Made by a program: the position numbers and the translations under genes. Of a DNA stretch of 64,000 nt, positions 42,347-51,085 are shown piece after piece. A model generated the notes under the pieces. It was not told the DNA's origin. It searched no databases and worked only from the letters and a program-made list of their open reading frames with translations. The stretch comes from Capnocytophaga periodontitidis (GTDB lineage Bacteria; Bacteroidota; Bacteroidia; Flavobacteriales; Flavobacteriaceae). The DNA lies in contig NZ_JAEFDB010000012.1 in the NCBI RefSeq assembly GCF_016126015.1, positions 1 through 64,000 on the forward strand, read 5' to 3'. The stretch's first letter is position 1. Each line of letters opens with the position of its first letter.

Positions 42347-42910
42347 TTATTTAAAGATTCTACTTAAAATTGATTCTTTTTTTATTTCACAAGGTTCAAA
42401 ATCTATTCCTATAAAATGGTTCTCTTTAATGAATTCTACAAAACTTGTTGTTACAAAAATAGAGGTATACATTTCAGGGATTTTAAACATACTTGCTTCT
42501 ATTTCATTAGGATAAAATACATATTTTGAAACCCACATTATTTCTCCGTTAGAAAAATAATCAATCTTAGATTTCTTTTTATTAAGTATCCCCTTTATAG
42601 AAAGACAAGGATTCATAATATAATACAATTTATTTTCTATCTTAATAGGAAGAAATTCTATACCTTCTAAATTGAGTTTTTCTTGTAGTTTATGATATAC
42701 TTTTAAACTGCATAAAGGTATTGTTCCTAACAGAAAAGGAAAATCACAAATAAGACCTCCTCTTTCTTGGTGCCATTTTGCCTCTACTTCTTTCCATTTA
42801 TTAGATAATTGTGTTCCAAAGTATTCCTCTAAAAGAGATAAAACATCTTCGTCTTCAATTAATGGCTCAACACAATCAATATCTTGTTTTTTTACTAAAA
42901 AAATACTCAT
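42347..42910 (-). CDS. Imm11 (DUF1629)-like immunity protein
   Basis: A 187-residue soluble protein without signal peptide. The order of features (central VYHKLQEKLNLEGIEFLPI, then YYIMNPCLSIKGIL, YFSNGEIMWV, and near the end a Gly-Ile-Asp-Phe-Glu-Pro segment) fits my recollection of the Imm11/DUF1629 family. It begins 4 nt after the stop of the AHH nuclease toxin, the normal place for the cognate immunity gene. A cytoplasmic immunity protein agrees with a DNA- or RNA-cutting toxin. Family assignment is tentative; the immunity role is well supported by position. Confidence 0.7.
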   Translation of the reverse strand: MSIFLVKKQDIDCVEPLIEDEDVLSLLEEYFGTQLSNKWKEVEAKWHQERGGLICDFPFLLGTIPLCSLKVYHKLQEKLNLEGIEFLPIKIENKLYYIMNPCLSIKGILNKKKSKIDYFSNGEIMWVSKYVFYPNEIEASMFKIPEMYTSIFVTTSFVEFIKENHFIGIDFEPCEIKKESILSRIFK

Positions 42911-42914
42911 AATT

Positions 42915-45674
42915 TTATCGTCTTATATTATTAAAAGAGTTCCAAAGCCTATTCACATAATGTTTGTCTTTTGATAGGAGCTGTACATTCCCTTTATACA
43001 AGTCACGTTTTATATTATCAAGAGCTTCTTCCACTCCTTTTTTTCCAGTTTTTTTATAGGCTTCTAAAATCCTCTGATAAACTATTTCGTCATATTGTCT
43101 GATATGATTCCCGTGAAGACTACCTTTAAAAATACTTTTAGGATGCATTGGTAAGAGTATACCATTTCGAGCGTCATTTATATCAATACCACATTTCTCT
43201 AACATTTTTCTTGTTTCTTTTGCTGTTGGGCTATTTCCTGCCACTATATGGTGTGCTTGAATACCTTTTTCTCCTAATTTTCTACTTAATAATTTTTCTT
43301 TTAGTATAGCTCTTTTTTCTTTGCCACTCATAAAAGACATCAAATTTTTTAGTAAAATTGTTCCACTTGCAGACTTCCCTAAATCTTGATTTTTGACAAA
43401 CTCAGCATTACGATCATATCGAGATTGTGTAATAAATTGATTATCAAACTTCTTAGCCAAACGTTCTGTAAAAATGTGAAGTTTTGAATTGATCCATACT
43501 TTATCAACAATTTGAACCCATTGTTTTTCAATCGCTCCACTACTATTCTTTGCTAATTTTACTACTTTTCCAAAAGTCTTGTTTTTAGCAAAATATATAG
43601 TTGATTTGCCTACTTGTCGGGCAACAGTACTAAGTTTGACAATACTTTTCCTAATAGGAGATGTTTTAGGTAATTTTACATTTACTACAGCTCCTGCTAC
43701 CACAGCCCCAGCCGTAAGTAACATTCCATTTTTATCCTTTTTGATAACAGCTTCAGTCATATCAATAACATCTTGTCCATCAATATTTCTGAGCATATTT
43801 TTTCCAGCAGTTTTTAAACCTTGCTTTGCACTTGTTTTCATAACTCCTTTTGCAGAAGTCTTTCCTATTTCAGTAGTAGCTCTGGCGCTACTTGCATAAC
43901 CTACTGTTAAAGCAGAAGCTATATTCACACCATTATCTAAAAGTTCTGCATTTCGTTCTGCTTTTATCTGTGCTATTCGTTCCTTATCATCACCTGCATT
44001 TTTAATTTCTATTTCGGAATGAGCTACAGCAACTCCTGCATCTGCTACATTTATTACTACAACTGTTGCTACTGCTACTACAGCTATAGGCGTTACCGCT
44101 ACTGCTGCTACAACTATAAGAGCTGTACTTGTATAATTAACAATATTATTCCAAGTGTTTTTATGTTTCTTATAAAACTCATTAGCTTTATCAGTATTAG
44201 AGATTTGTTTTTCTCTATCCTGAGCTGTTGTCCAAGTTCCATTTTTGGTAGGAAAACCATTATTATCTAATTCTCCTTCATAAAGATCACCATTTTCAAA
44301 GAGTATACTTGCTTTTTTAGGAAATTTGGAAGAACCATCCCAATTAGCAGTAATGGCAATTGTTTCTTTACCTTCTTTTAAGAAAAGTGTACCATCTCCT
44401 TTTATTTTACCATCTCTAAACTCCCCTTGATACCTACTACCATCTTTAAAAGTAAAAACCCCTAATCCATTGAATTTATTATCTACAAATTCACCATCAT
44501 AAGCATTACCATCCTTGAAATGATAATAACCTATTCCATATTTTTGGTTTTCTACAAAATCACCTTCATAATAATCACCATTTGGGTAGGTTATCTTACC
44601 CTGCCCATTAATCCATCCTTCTGCCCAATTACCAACATAAGTAAACTCTTTACAAATGTATTTACCTAAACTATCTTGTTGTCCGTTTTTCCAATGTCCA
44701 TCATATATTTCTCCTGTGTGGTAAGTATAACGTCCTTCTCCACTATATTGGTCATTTTCCCAACTCCCCATATAGGTATCGCCATTGCTAAGGGTTATAT
44801 CACCATAACCACTTTTTTTACCCTTAGCCCAAGTGCCAGAATAAAAAGTTGAATCAGATAGAAGCATATACCCTTCACCATTCAGATTATGATTCTTAAA
44901 ATTACCTTCTAAAAGAACATAAGGTGTTTTATAGAGTCCATAACCATTGAGCTCCCCTCCTGCCCATTCACCTATAATAGTATCAGTAGCCGATGTAAAA
45001 GAACCCTCACCGTGCCATTTGCCTTTATCCCAATTACCACGATATTGACTACCCGAAAAATAATTTAATTCTCCATACCCTTGAGGTAAACTATTTCTCA
45101 ATAACCCTCTATAAATTCCATTAGTTGTAGTAATTGTAGTATCAGCTTCAAATATTTTGTTGTCTTTCCAAATTCCTGATACTACTTTTCCATTTTCTTT
45201 ATAATTAGTACCTCTGCCTGAGCGCTTTCCTTTTTGCCATTCTCCTTTGTATGATAGTTTTCCATCTTTATAATAAGATAAATAGCCGTTGGGCTGACTT
45301 TCTAAAAATTCGCCTATATAGATTTCTTCAGGACGTACCCATACTCCAAAACCAACAAATTTTTCTTCTTTTACATTCCCTATATACTTATCATTATTGC
45401 TTTTTACGATGTCTTGCTGAGAAGTCGCACCATAATAGGCTTCTATAACACTTGAACTTACCTTTTTTCCGTTGTAATAGGCAGAAAGAGTTCCTTTTCC
45501 GTGAATTACATTTTCAAAAACACCTCCTTCCCAATGATAAGAAAGACTATCATTAGGTTGAGTAAGTAGTAAGTAATTATTATCTGTAGTTACCCACTTC
45601 TTCTCAATACTTATTTTTTTATTACAAGAAAACAGACTGATAATAACTGATAGTATGAATATATACTTTTTCAT
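42915..45674 (-). CDS. MORN-repeat lipoprotein with C-terminal AHH nuclease toxin
   Basis: A 919-residue protein. Lipoprotein signal (ILSVIISLFSC, Cys17). Residues 45-480 hold more than a dozen MORN repeats (YEGDFVENQKYGIGYY-type: aromatic-x-G-x-W/F ... G-x-G). A hydrophobic Ala/Val-rich stretch (508-548) follows, then a helical linker to about 790. The last 119 residues contain the AHH nuclease signature (IQAHHIVAG, Ala807-His808-His809; NGILLPM; HGNHIRQYDEIVY), a member of the HNH/EndoVII superfamily used as polymorphic toxin tip. An Imm11-like gene follows. The MORN array likely forms an extended beta stalk on the cell surface or in the periplasm. I know of no established delivery route for this combination. 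Confidence 0.85.
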   Translation of the reverse strand: MKKYIFILSVIISLFSCNKKISIEKKWVTTDNNYLLLTQPNDSLSYHWEGGVFENVIHGKGTLSAYYNGKKVSSSVIEAYYGATSQQDIVKSNNDKYIGNVKEEKFVGFGVWVRPEEIYIGEFLESQPNGYLSYYKDGKLSYKGEWQKGKRSGRGTNYKENGKVVSGIWKDNKIFEADTTITTTNGIYRGLLRNSLPQGYGELNYFSGSQYRGNWDKGKWHGEGSFTSATDTIIGEWAGGELNGYGLYKTPYVLLEGNFKNHNLNGEGYMLLSDSTFYSGTWAKGKKSGYGDITLSNGDTYMGSWENDQYSGEGRYTYHTGEIYDGHWKNGQQDSLGKYICKEFTYVGNWAEGWINGQGKITYPNGDYYEGDFVENQKYGIGYYHFKDGNAYDGEFVDNKFNGLGVFTFKDGSRYQGEFRDGKIKGDGTLFLKEGKETIAITANWDGSSKFPKKASILFENGDLYEGELDNNGFPTKNGTWTTAQDREKQISNTDKANEFYKKHKNTWNNIVNYTSTALIVVAAVAVTPIAVVAVATVVVINVADAGVAVAHSEIEIKNAGDDKERIAQIKAERNAELLDNGVNIASALTVGYASSARATTEIGKTSAKGVMKTSAKQGLKTAGKNMLRNIDGQDVIDMTEAVIKKDKNGMLLTAGAVVAGAVVNVKLPKTSPIRKSIVKLSTVARQVGKSTIYFAKNKTFGKVVKLAKNSSGAIEKQWVQIVDKVWINSKLHIFTERLAKKFDNQFITQSRYDRNAEFVKNQDLGKSASGTILLKNLMSFMSGKEKRAILKEKLLSRKLGEKGIQAHHIVAGNSPTAKETRKMLEKCGIDINDARNGILLPMHPKSIFKGSLHGNHIRQYDEIVYQRILEAYKKTGKKGVEEALDNIKRDLYKGNVQLLSKDKHYVNRLWNSFNNIRR

Positions 45675-45873
45675 AAGTTGTTTATTTTTCTGTAGAAAGA
45701 ATACTATTTGTTTTTTAAGTATTCAAAATTACACCCTCTCTCTGCCAAAAAGCAACAGTGTAAAAATTTTCCTCTTTTTCAAGCGACAAATGTAAAAAAT
45801 ATTCTTTAATAATTCCTAATAAAATCTTAATTTTAACATTTTAAGCAATTTGCCATTCGTATTTTGTATTTCG

Positions 45874-46785
45874 TCATTCGTAATTATCCAATGCTTGTTT
45901 GAGTCGCATCACAATATGTTCGCGATACCACTGTGGTTCAATTACTTGTACACGGTTACCTAACGATAATAACTTTTGGTCGAAATCGTAGGAGGGGGTA
46001 AGATGTAGGCGTATCACTAACTCTTCAGCATTGTCAGTAAGGATTTCTTGGGAGGGGTGCAAAGGACGTACTTTGGCATAATTACCTTGATGACGGTCAA
46101 AACGGAGAATAATATCTTCAGGTGGGTCGGGTAAGGCTATCACTCCATAGGCATTGCGAAAGTGTTCCTCTACATTAAAAGGTGCAGGTGTGAATGTTTC
46201 TTTGAGAATATCAAGGTCGGTAATGCGGTCGAGTGCAAAAACACTTATAGAGGGTGAGTCGTTGTTAGGCGCAGTATCACAAGCGAGGAGATACCAATGG
46301 TAATCAAACTCTTTGAGAGCGTAGGGCTGTACGGTATGAGACAAATAGGTATCTTCACGAAATTTGTGATAGGTGAATTGCAGCAATTGGTGATTATCAA
46401 TAGCGTAGATAAGTCCGTAGAGCCAATTGAGTCCGCGTGTGGGACGTTTTTCAAAGTGTATAAAATGTTTTTGATACGGATTTTGGCGAAGCGCTTCTTG
46501 TAGCCAGTCGTTTTCTATCTGGAAGTTCTGTTCCTCGCTAAGCTCGCTCCAATTGATGGTATAGATATTGCCAGAACGAGTGTAGTTAAGCTGTATATCG
46601 CGTTCAGTGAGAAGGTCGCATTTGTCGCGTTCAAAGGTGCGTTCCTTGTAATCGTAAGGAATATCCTTATCCTCGAAACGGCGTTCGATATAATCTTTGA
46701 TATCAGCGAAAGAAGCTCCACTATCGCCTCTGTTTTTTAAGAGTTCCAATAGGAATTGAAAACGGAGATTTTTGTAATTTGCCAT
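45874..46785 (-). CDS. WYL-domain transcriptional regulator
   Basis: A 303-residue cytoplasmic protein: a winged helix-turn-helix region at 1-80 (FQFLLELLKNRGDSGASFADIKDYIERRF in two parts), then a WYL domain (about 125-215; HYWYLLACDTAPNNDSPS, FALDRITDLDILKETF) and the C-terminal WCX extension (RFDRHQGNYAKVRPLHPSQEIL ... RVQVIEPQWYREHIVMRL). WYL proteins bind nucleic-acid ligands and often control defence or stress genes. It lies upstream of nothing obvious on its strand; 199 nt separate it from the MORN toxin operon, which it might control. Confidence 0.85.
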   Translation of the reverse strand: MANYKNLRFQFLLELLKNRGDSGASFADIKDYIERRFEDKDIPYDYKERTFERDKCDLLTERDIQLNYTRSGNIYTINWSELSEEQNFQIENDWLQEALRQNPYQKHFIHFEKRPTRGLNWLYGLIYAIDNHQLLQFTYHKFREDTYLSHTVQPYALKEFDYHWYLLACDTAPNNDSPSISVFALDRITDLDILKETFTPAPFNVEEHFRNAYGVIALPDPPEDIILRFDRHQGNYAKVRPLHPSQEILTDNAEELVIRLHLTPSYDFDQKLLSLGNRVQVIEPQWYREHIVMRLKQALDNYE

Positions 46786-46836
46786 AATGTTAATGTATTA
46801 AGTTGTCGGTACATTAATAGGTACAAACAAAATAAT

Positions 46837-47799
46837 TTATAATGATTGTTGAAATTCGGTTTGGTATTTATTGAAAATTTGGAAATAACGTTTCATATTC
46901 TCAAGTTCCCACCATTTAGATAAACTTACAGGGTGGGTATCAAGATTGTATATTTTTGCATTGGGGATAGAAAGCAAAAAGGGCGAATGTGTTGCAATAA
47001 TAAACTGTGTATTAAAAGCACGTGCTGAAAGCTCAATGAACTCTACTAATTTGAGTTGCGTTTCGCACGACATACTGTTCTCTGGTTCGTCTAATAAGTA
47101 CAACCCTGGGTCGGCTATCTGCTCCATAAGGTACATTAGCCCTGTTTCGCCATTAGAAAATGAAGGTTCTACTCTGCCTATCGTTTTTTTGAGGTATTGG
47201 GTATAGCTACTTTTCCGCATAGTGTAAAAATCATTAAATTGCTCTACACTTCTCTTATCTTTCAAATTAATAGATTTAGGTACTACTCCTTTTGCTACTG
47301 TCTTTTCTTTAATAAGCATCTCACTCTTAAAGCGTTTTTGGTCCTCTTTAAGGCGTCTGTCTATCATTTTCTTAAACACATCATCGCTGGTAATCATCTT
47401 ACTAATTTCTAAAATATCGTATTTGTGATTAGTCTTATCTACAAGGTCTAAATCTTCATCTGTGTAGCGAAAATCAGTCTTAAAAGAACACATTTTTACG
47501 TATTTTTCCATTAAATAAGACGAATTATAAGGAGCCTCTCTTGAAATATTCAATTTGTTTGAAATTACATTTAAAATTGTAGACTTACCTGAACCATTAC
47601 CCCCATATAGAATAGTGATAGGTTCAAAATCCAAGCAGGTAAGGCGATGGGCTAAAAGGCTAAATGGATAAACTTTTTCAGCAATGTAATTAAGGGCTGG
47701 CTCTATAGGACGCCTATCTTCTTTACTATAGAAAAACCTCTGTAGTTCTTCTTCCTCTTCTTCTACTGAAGGGAAATAAAAAGTTTCTAAGTATACCAT
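46837..47799 (-). CDS. AAA/ABC-type ATPase (RecF/SMC-like)
   Basis: A 320-residue protein with Walker A GGNGSGKST (about 69-77), ABC-type signature SFSNGETGLMYLMEQI, Walker B GLYLLDEPENS and a switch His (IATHSPFLLSI). There is no membrane domain and only a short insert between the motifs, so it is a stand-alone DUF2813/AAA_21-type ATPase, of the kind that appears alone or in defence islands. No nuclease partner is adjacent. It starts 51 nt upstream of the WYL gene on the same strand. Confidence 0.85.
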   Translation of the reverse strand: MVYLETFYFPSVEEEEEELQRFFYSKEDRRPIEPALNYIAEKVYPFSLLAHRLTCLDFEPITILYGGNGSGKSTILNVISNKLNISREAPYNSSYLMEKYVKMCSFKTDFRYTDEDLDLVDKTNHKYDILEISKMITSDDVFKKMIDRRLKEDQKRFKSEMLIKEKTVAKGVVPKSINLKDKRSVEQFNDFYTMRKSSYTQYLKKTIGRVEPSFSNGETGLMYLMEQIADPGLYLLDEPENSMSCETQLKLVEFIELSARAFNTQFIIATHSPFLLSIPNAKIYNLDTHPVSLSKWWELENMKRYFQIFNKYQTEFQQSL

Positions 47800-47827
47800 T
47801 TTTTATTTGTTTTTTAGTTTCACGGTG

Positions 47828-47835
47828 CAAAGGTA
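47828..47835 (-). promoter_or_regulatory. -7 box of the ATPase gene
   Basis: TACCTTTG on the minus strand, 28 nt before the ATG at 47799. A TTTG at 47850-47853 is only 14 nt away, so the -33 match is poor. Confidence 0.4.
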
Positions 47836-47884
47836 AGGCATTACTCTGCCAAATAGTGTCAGTGATAGAAAAAACACATCTTTT

Positions 47885-47915
47885 TTTGTTATTCCAACCA
47901 AAAACATTATCTTTG
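47885..47915 (+). promoter_or_regulatory. Promoter of the Ycf48-like lipoprotein gene
   Basis: TTTG (47885-47888), 19 nt, TATCTTTG (47908-47915), a full consensus match 20 nt before the ATG at 47936. Confidence 0.75.
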
Positions 47916-47935
47916 CCTTTGTTTATCACTGATGT

Positions 47936-48982
47936 ATGAAACATATTGCTATTATTTTTATATTGCTTTGTCTTGGGGCGTGTAAGCACTCCAATCCTTA
48001 TAAGGACACTACTATCGAATTGGTAGAGGTAAAGTCTTTTCCATTGGGGAAAATAAGCGTGCGTGCAATGGTGCTCTTAGAGAAAAACGTGGCTTTTGCA
48101 GGCTCCGACGCTACCTTTGGTTTTATCAACACTCAAAACCAAACCATTGCGACTTCTAATTTGAAGAATCGCGGGGTGATTTCCGATTTCCGTGCGGTGG
48201 CAGCGACAAGTCAGAACTTTTTTATGCTCTCTATCGGCAACCCTGCCTTGCTCTACAAAGCTGAACAAAGTGGTATGGAAGAAGTATATTGCGAGGAACA
48301 CCCCGATGTTTTCTACGATGTATTGCGCTTTACGGACGACCAATTTGGTATTGCTATTGGCGACCCTATCGACAATCGCCTATCGGTAGTAACAACGCTC
48401 AATGGCGGACAACAATGGACGAAACTCACGTGGTCACAATCACCCAAACTCGAAGAGGGGGAAAGTGTATTTGCGGCTAGCAACTCGGCTTTGGCGCACT
48501 ATGGCAACAAGCTATGGGTAGTAACAGGCGGTAGCAAAAGTAGGGTGTTGTTCTCGGACAACAAGGGCTATAAATGGCAAGACCTCGCTACGCTACCTCT
48601 CGTTCAAGGGCAAGCTACTCAAGGGGCTTTCACCATAGCTTTCTACAACGACCAGCAGGGCATCGTTCTCGGTGGTGATTATGAACAACCTACAGAGCGC
48701 AAAGGCTCTGGCGCACTCACTTTTGATGGGGGTAAAACTTGGCAGCCTATCGCGACCGACAAGGCTATTGGCTATGCGAGTTGTGTGCAATACATCCCTA
48801 ATAGTGAGGGAAATGCTTTAGTAGCAACTTCGCCTAATGGTCTTTTCTTCTCTAACGACCAAGGTAGGAGCTGGCAACAACTTTCAGATAAAGTCTATCA
48901 CGCGCTACTCTTTGTAGATGAGCAAACTATGGTTGCTTCGGGCAATGAGAAAATCACCCTTTTTAGAGTTGTAAAGAAATGA
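47936..48982 (+). CDS. Ycf48-like beta-propeller lipoprotein
   Basis: A 348-residue lipoprotein (lipobox LGAC, Cys16) made of repeated beta-propeller blades with Asp-box-like phrases (TTLNGGQQWTKLTW, DNKGYKWQDLATL, FDGGKTWQPIA, SNDQGRSWQQLS). Such proteins are annotated as oxidoreductases or Ycf48-like assembly factors in Bacteroidota, but no active site is visible; a binding or folding role is more likely. It overlaps the following gene by 4 nt (ATGA), so the two are co-translated. Confidence 0.75.
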   Translation: MKHIAIIFILLCLGACKHSNPYKDTTIELVEVKSFPLGKISVRAMVLLEKNVAFAGSDATFGFINTQNQTIATSNLKNRGVISDFRAVAATSQNFFMLSIGNPALLYKAEQSGMEEVYCEEHPDVFYDVLRFTDDQFGIAIGDPIDNRLSVVTTLNGGQQWTKLTWSQSPKLEEGESVFAASNSALAHYGNKLWVVTGGSKSRVLFSDNKGYKWQDLATLPLVQGQATQGAFTIAFYNDQQGIVLGGDYEQPTERKGSGALTFDGGKTWQPIATDKAIGYASCVQYIPNSEGNALVATSPNGLFFSNDQGRSWQQLSDKVYHALLFVDEQTMVASGNEKITLFRVVKK

Positions 48983-49647
48983 TGATAAGTGAGGTAACGG
49001 CTTTGCGCAAAGCAGGTGACTTAGAAGAAGCGTTGCGCATCGCTCTTGAGGAATTTAAGGAAAACGATAGCAGTATCAACAAATATTCGTTGGGCTGGGT
49101 GTATTACGATTTTTGCAAGAGGGCAGTAGTCGAAAACGACTTAGACACTTTTCTGCAATATGTGCAAGCGCTCAAAGACCTGCGTTTTAGCATTGAAGAA
49201 GTGCTCATCACTGACCAACTGCTTTGGCAATATGTGAAGTTCTTCGCACAGTTGCGCAAAACAGGAAAAATAACGCTTATTGATGTGCTGTACGAGAATT
49301 TGAAAGGTATGTATTTCACGATGCCTTCAAAAGCGTTTTCTGCCCTAGCAGAGCAGTTGCACAAAGCTTATAAAGATCGTGAGGAATATTTGGAAGTAAT
49401 TACTGACGTGATGCCTTTTCTGCGCGCTGAGGATTTTGCACCTAAGTCATACCAAGGTATACTTATAATGCCTTTGGCAGAGCAAATCTATATCGCTTAT
49501 AGCAAACGTATATTAGAAAGTGGCGATAAAGAGATTATCGCCACCTTTATACCTATCTTGCATCAGTGGATTCAAGCGCATCCTGAATACAATTCGCTTA
49601 TTTATTACTATGTGGAAATGTGCAATTTTGCCAATTTGCCAATGTGA
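48979..49647 (+). CDS. Helical-repeat (TPR-like) protein of unknown function
   Basis: A 222-residue cytoplasmic all-helical protein whose first helices have TPR character (LRKAGDLEEALRIALEEFKE, SSINKYSLGWVYYDFCKRAV). Start ATG overlaps the stop of the lipoprotein gene. It converges on the MoxR-type ATPase gene, separated by 20 nt. Probably a protein-interaction scaffold; no family name can be given with confidence. Confidence 0.65.
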   Translation: MMISEVTALRKAGDLEEALRIALEEFKENDSSINKYSLGWVYYDFCKRAVVENDLDTFLQYVQALKDLRFSIEEVLITDQLLWQYVKFFAQLRKTGKITLIDVLYENLKGMYFTMPSKAFSALAEQLHKAYKDREEYLEVITDVMPFLRAEDFAPKSYQGILIMPLAEQIYIAYSKRILESGDKEIIATFIPILHQWIQAHPEYNSLIYYYVEMCNFANLPM

Positions 49648-49667
49648 TAATTATCAATTGTCAATTA

Positions 49668-50753
49668 TCAATTGTTCATTGCTGAACATTGGTTATAAAG
49701 TTCACGCCACGATGCTCCGCGTTTCTTCATTACATTTTCAAGGTATTCCTTCCACACCATTTTATCTTTGTCTTCATCTTTTACTACAGCTCCTTGCAAT
49801 CCTGATGCTAAATCTTCATCGGTAACAGTGCCGTTGCCAAAACTACCTGCTAATGCCATACTATTGGTGATAAGCGAAATAGCTTCGGCAGTAGAAATAA
49901 CTCCACTAGGCGATTTGAGTTTTTGTTTTTCGTCTAAAGTAGCTCCTTTGCGCAATTCGCGGAAAATAGTTACAATCTTCTCTATAGCTTCATTGCTTGG
50001 CAAGGCGGCTTTCAGTTTGTAGTTGTTAGAAATTTCGGCTACACGCTTGGTTACAATAGATACTTCGGTTTCTAAAGTAGCAGGAGCAGGTAGCACAATG
50101 ATGTTGAAACGTCTTTTAAGTGCTGATGACATTTCGTTCACACCACGGTCGCGGGTATTAGCTGTCGCAATAATAGAGAAACCACGCTGAGCCGGTAATT
50201 CTTCACTGAGTTCAGGAATAGCGATATTTTTCTCCGATAGGATAGAAATCAATGCATCTTGTACTTCGGAAGCACAACGCGAAATCTCCTCAAAACGAGC
50301 GACAGTTCCTGTTTCCATCGCGCGATAAATAGGTGATTTAAGTAAGGCTTCGTGCGATGGACCGTTAGCCAAAAGCATTGCATAGTTCCACGAATAGCGT
50401 ATATGCTCTTCACTGGTACCCGCAGTACCTTGAATCACTTTGCCTGAGTCGCCGCAAATGGCAGCTGTAAGGTTTTCAGAAAGCCACGATTTGGCGGTTC
50501 CTGGCTCACCTATGAGCAACAAAGAGCGGTCGGTAAGGAGTGTAGCAATAGCGATTTCCACCAAGCGATTATGACCGATGTACTTAGGAGTAATTTCCAC
50601 CCCGCAGGCAGTACCACCAGTTACAAATTTCAGCACAGCTTTAGGCGACAATTGCCAGCCTATGGGCTTTTCTTGTTTTTTATCCTCTTCTTTTAAAGCC
50701 TCTAATTCCTTAGCGTAGAGTTGTTCCGCAGGAAGGCGTAATACATTTGACAT
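49668..50753 (-). CDS. MoxR-type AAA+ ATPase
   Basis: A 361-residue AAA+ protein: Walker A GEPGTAKSWL (about 80-89), Walker B-like RFEEISRC (Glu pair), sensor ATANTRDRG, arginine finger region SSALKRRFNI. The long pre-sensor insert (ERAQRG-like AQRGFSIIA) fits the MoxR/RavA clade. These ATPases normally act with a von Willebrand factor A protein to remodel complexes; no such partner is adjacent here, which is unusual. Function is therefore open. Confidence 0.85.
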   Translation of the reverse strand: MSNVLRLPAEQLYAKELEALKEEDKKQEKPIGWQLSPKAVLKFVTGGTACGVEITPKYIGHNRLVEIAIATLLTDRSLLLIGEPGTAKSWLSENLTAAICGDSGKVIQGTAGTSEEHIRYSWNYAMLLANGPSHEALLKSPIYRAMETGTVARFEEISRCASEVQDALISILSEKNIAIPELSEELPAQRGFSIIATANTRDRGVNEMSSALKRRFNIIVLPAPATLETEVSIVTKRVAEISNNYKLKAALPSNEAIEKIVTIFRELRKGATLDEKQKLKSPSGVISTAEAISLITNSMALAGSFGNGTVTDEDLASGLQGAVVKDEDKDKMVWKEYLENVMKKRGASWRELYNQCSAMNN

Positions 50754-50866
50754 AGATTATTGATTTGTCGATTTGCCGATTTGTCAATTTGTGTCACTAT
50801 CAATTGGAAAACTGACTTATTGAGTCATCGACAAATTACTTATTTGTTTCGTTTTTATAGTTCCTA

Positions 50867-50992
50867 TTAAGCAGATCTTAATAATTGGTTAGATATTGCA
50901 AACTTCTTTTTCTCATCTAAAGCATTACAGAGTTCAATTGCCATAAGTGAAAAATGAAATGTTTTATCCACAATTAAATTAGGTTTTGACAT
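50867..50992 (-). pseudogene. Remnant of a four-helix-bundle protein gene
   Basis: A 41-codon frame (MSKPNLIVDKTFHFSLMAIE, then LCNALDEKKKFAISNQLLRSA and stop) matches the first two helices of the four-helix-bundle (S23 intervening-sequence/Avd-like) family, where QLLRSA is normally followed by TSIGANI. The rest is missing; simple AATTTG-type repeats surround it on both sides. It fills most of the 332-nt gap between the ATPase and the GH109-like gene. The remainder of the gap shows nothing beyond these repeats. Confidence 0.6.
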
Positions 50993-51085
50993 AAGATTAA
51001 TGATTTGTTGATTTGTCACTATCAATTAATTTACTAATCATTTTGCATCACTACCAATTGGCTAATTGGCTAATTGACAAATTTA

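Noticed and set aside
43579-44270. Plus-strand frames antisense to the MORN/AHH toxin
   Set aside because: Low-complexity Tyr/Cys or hydrophobic products that mirror the Ala/Val-rich segment on the other strand.
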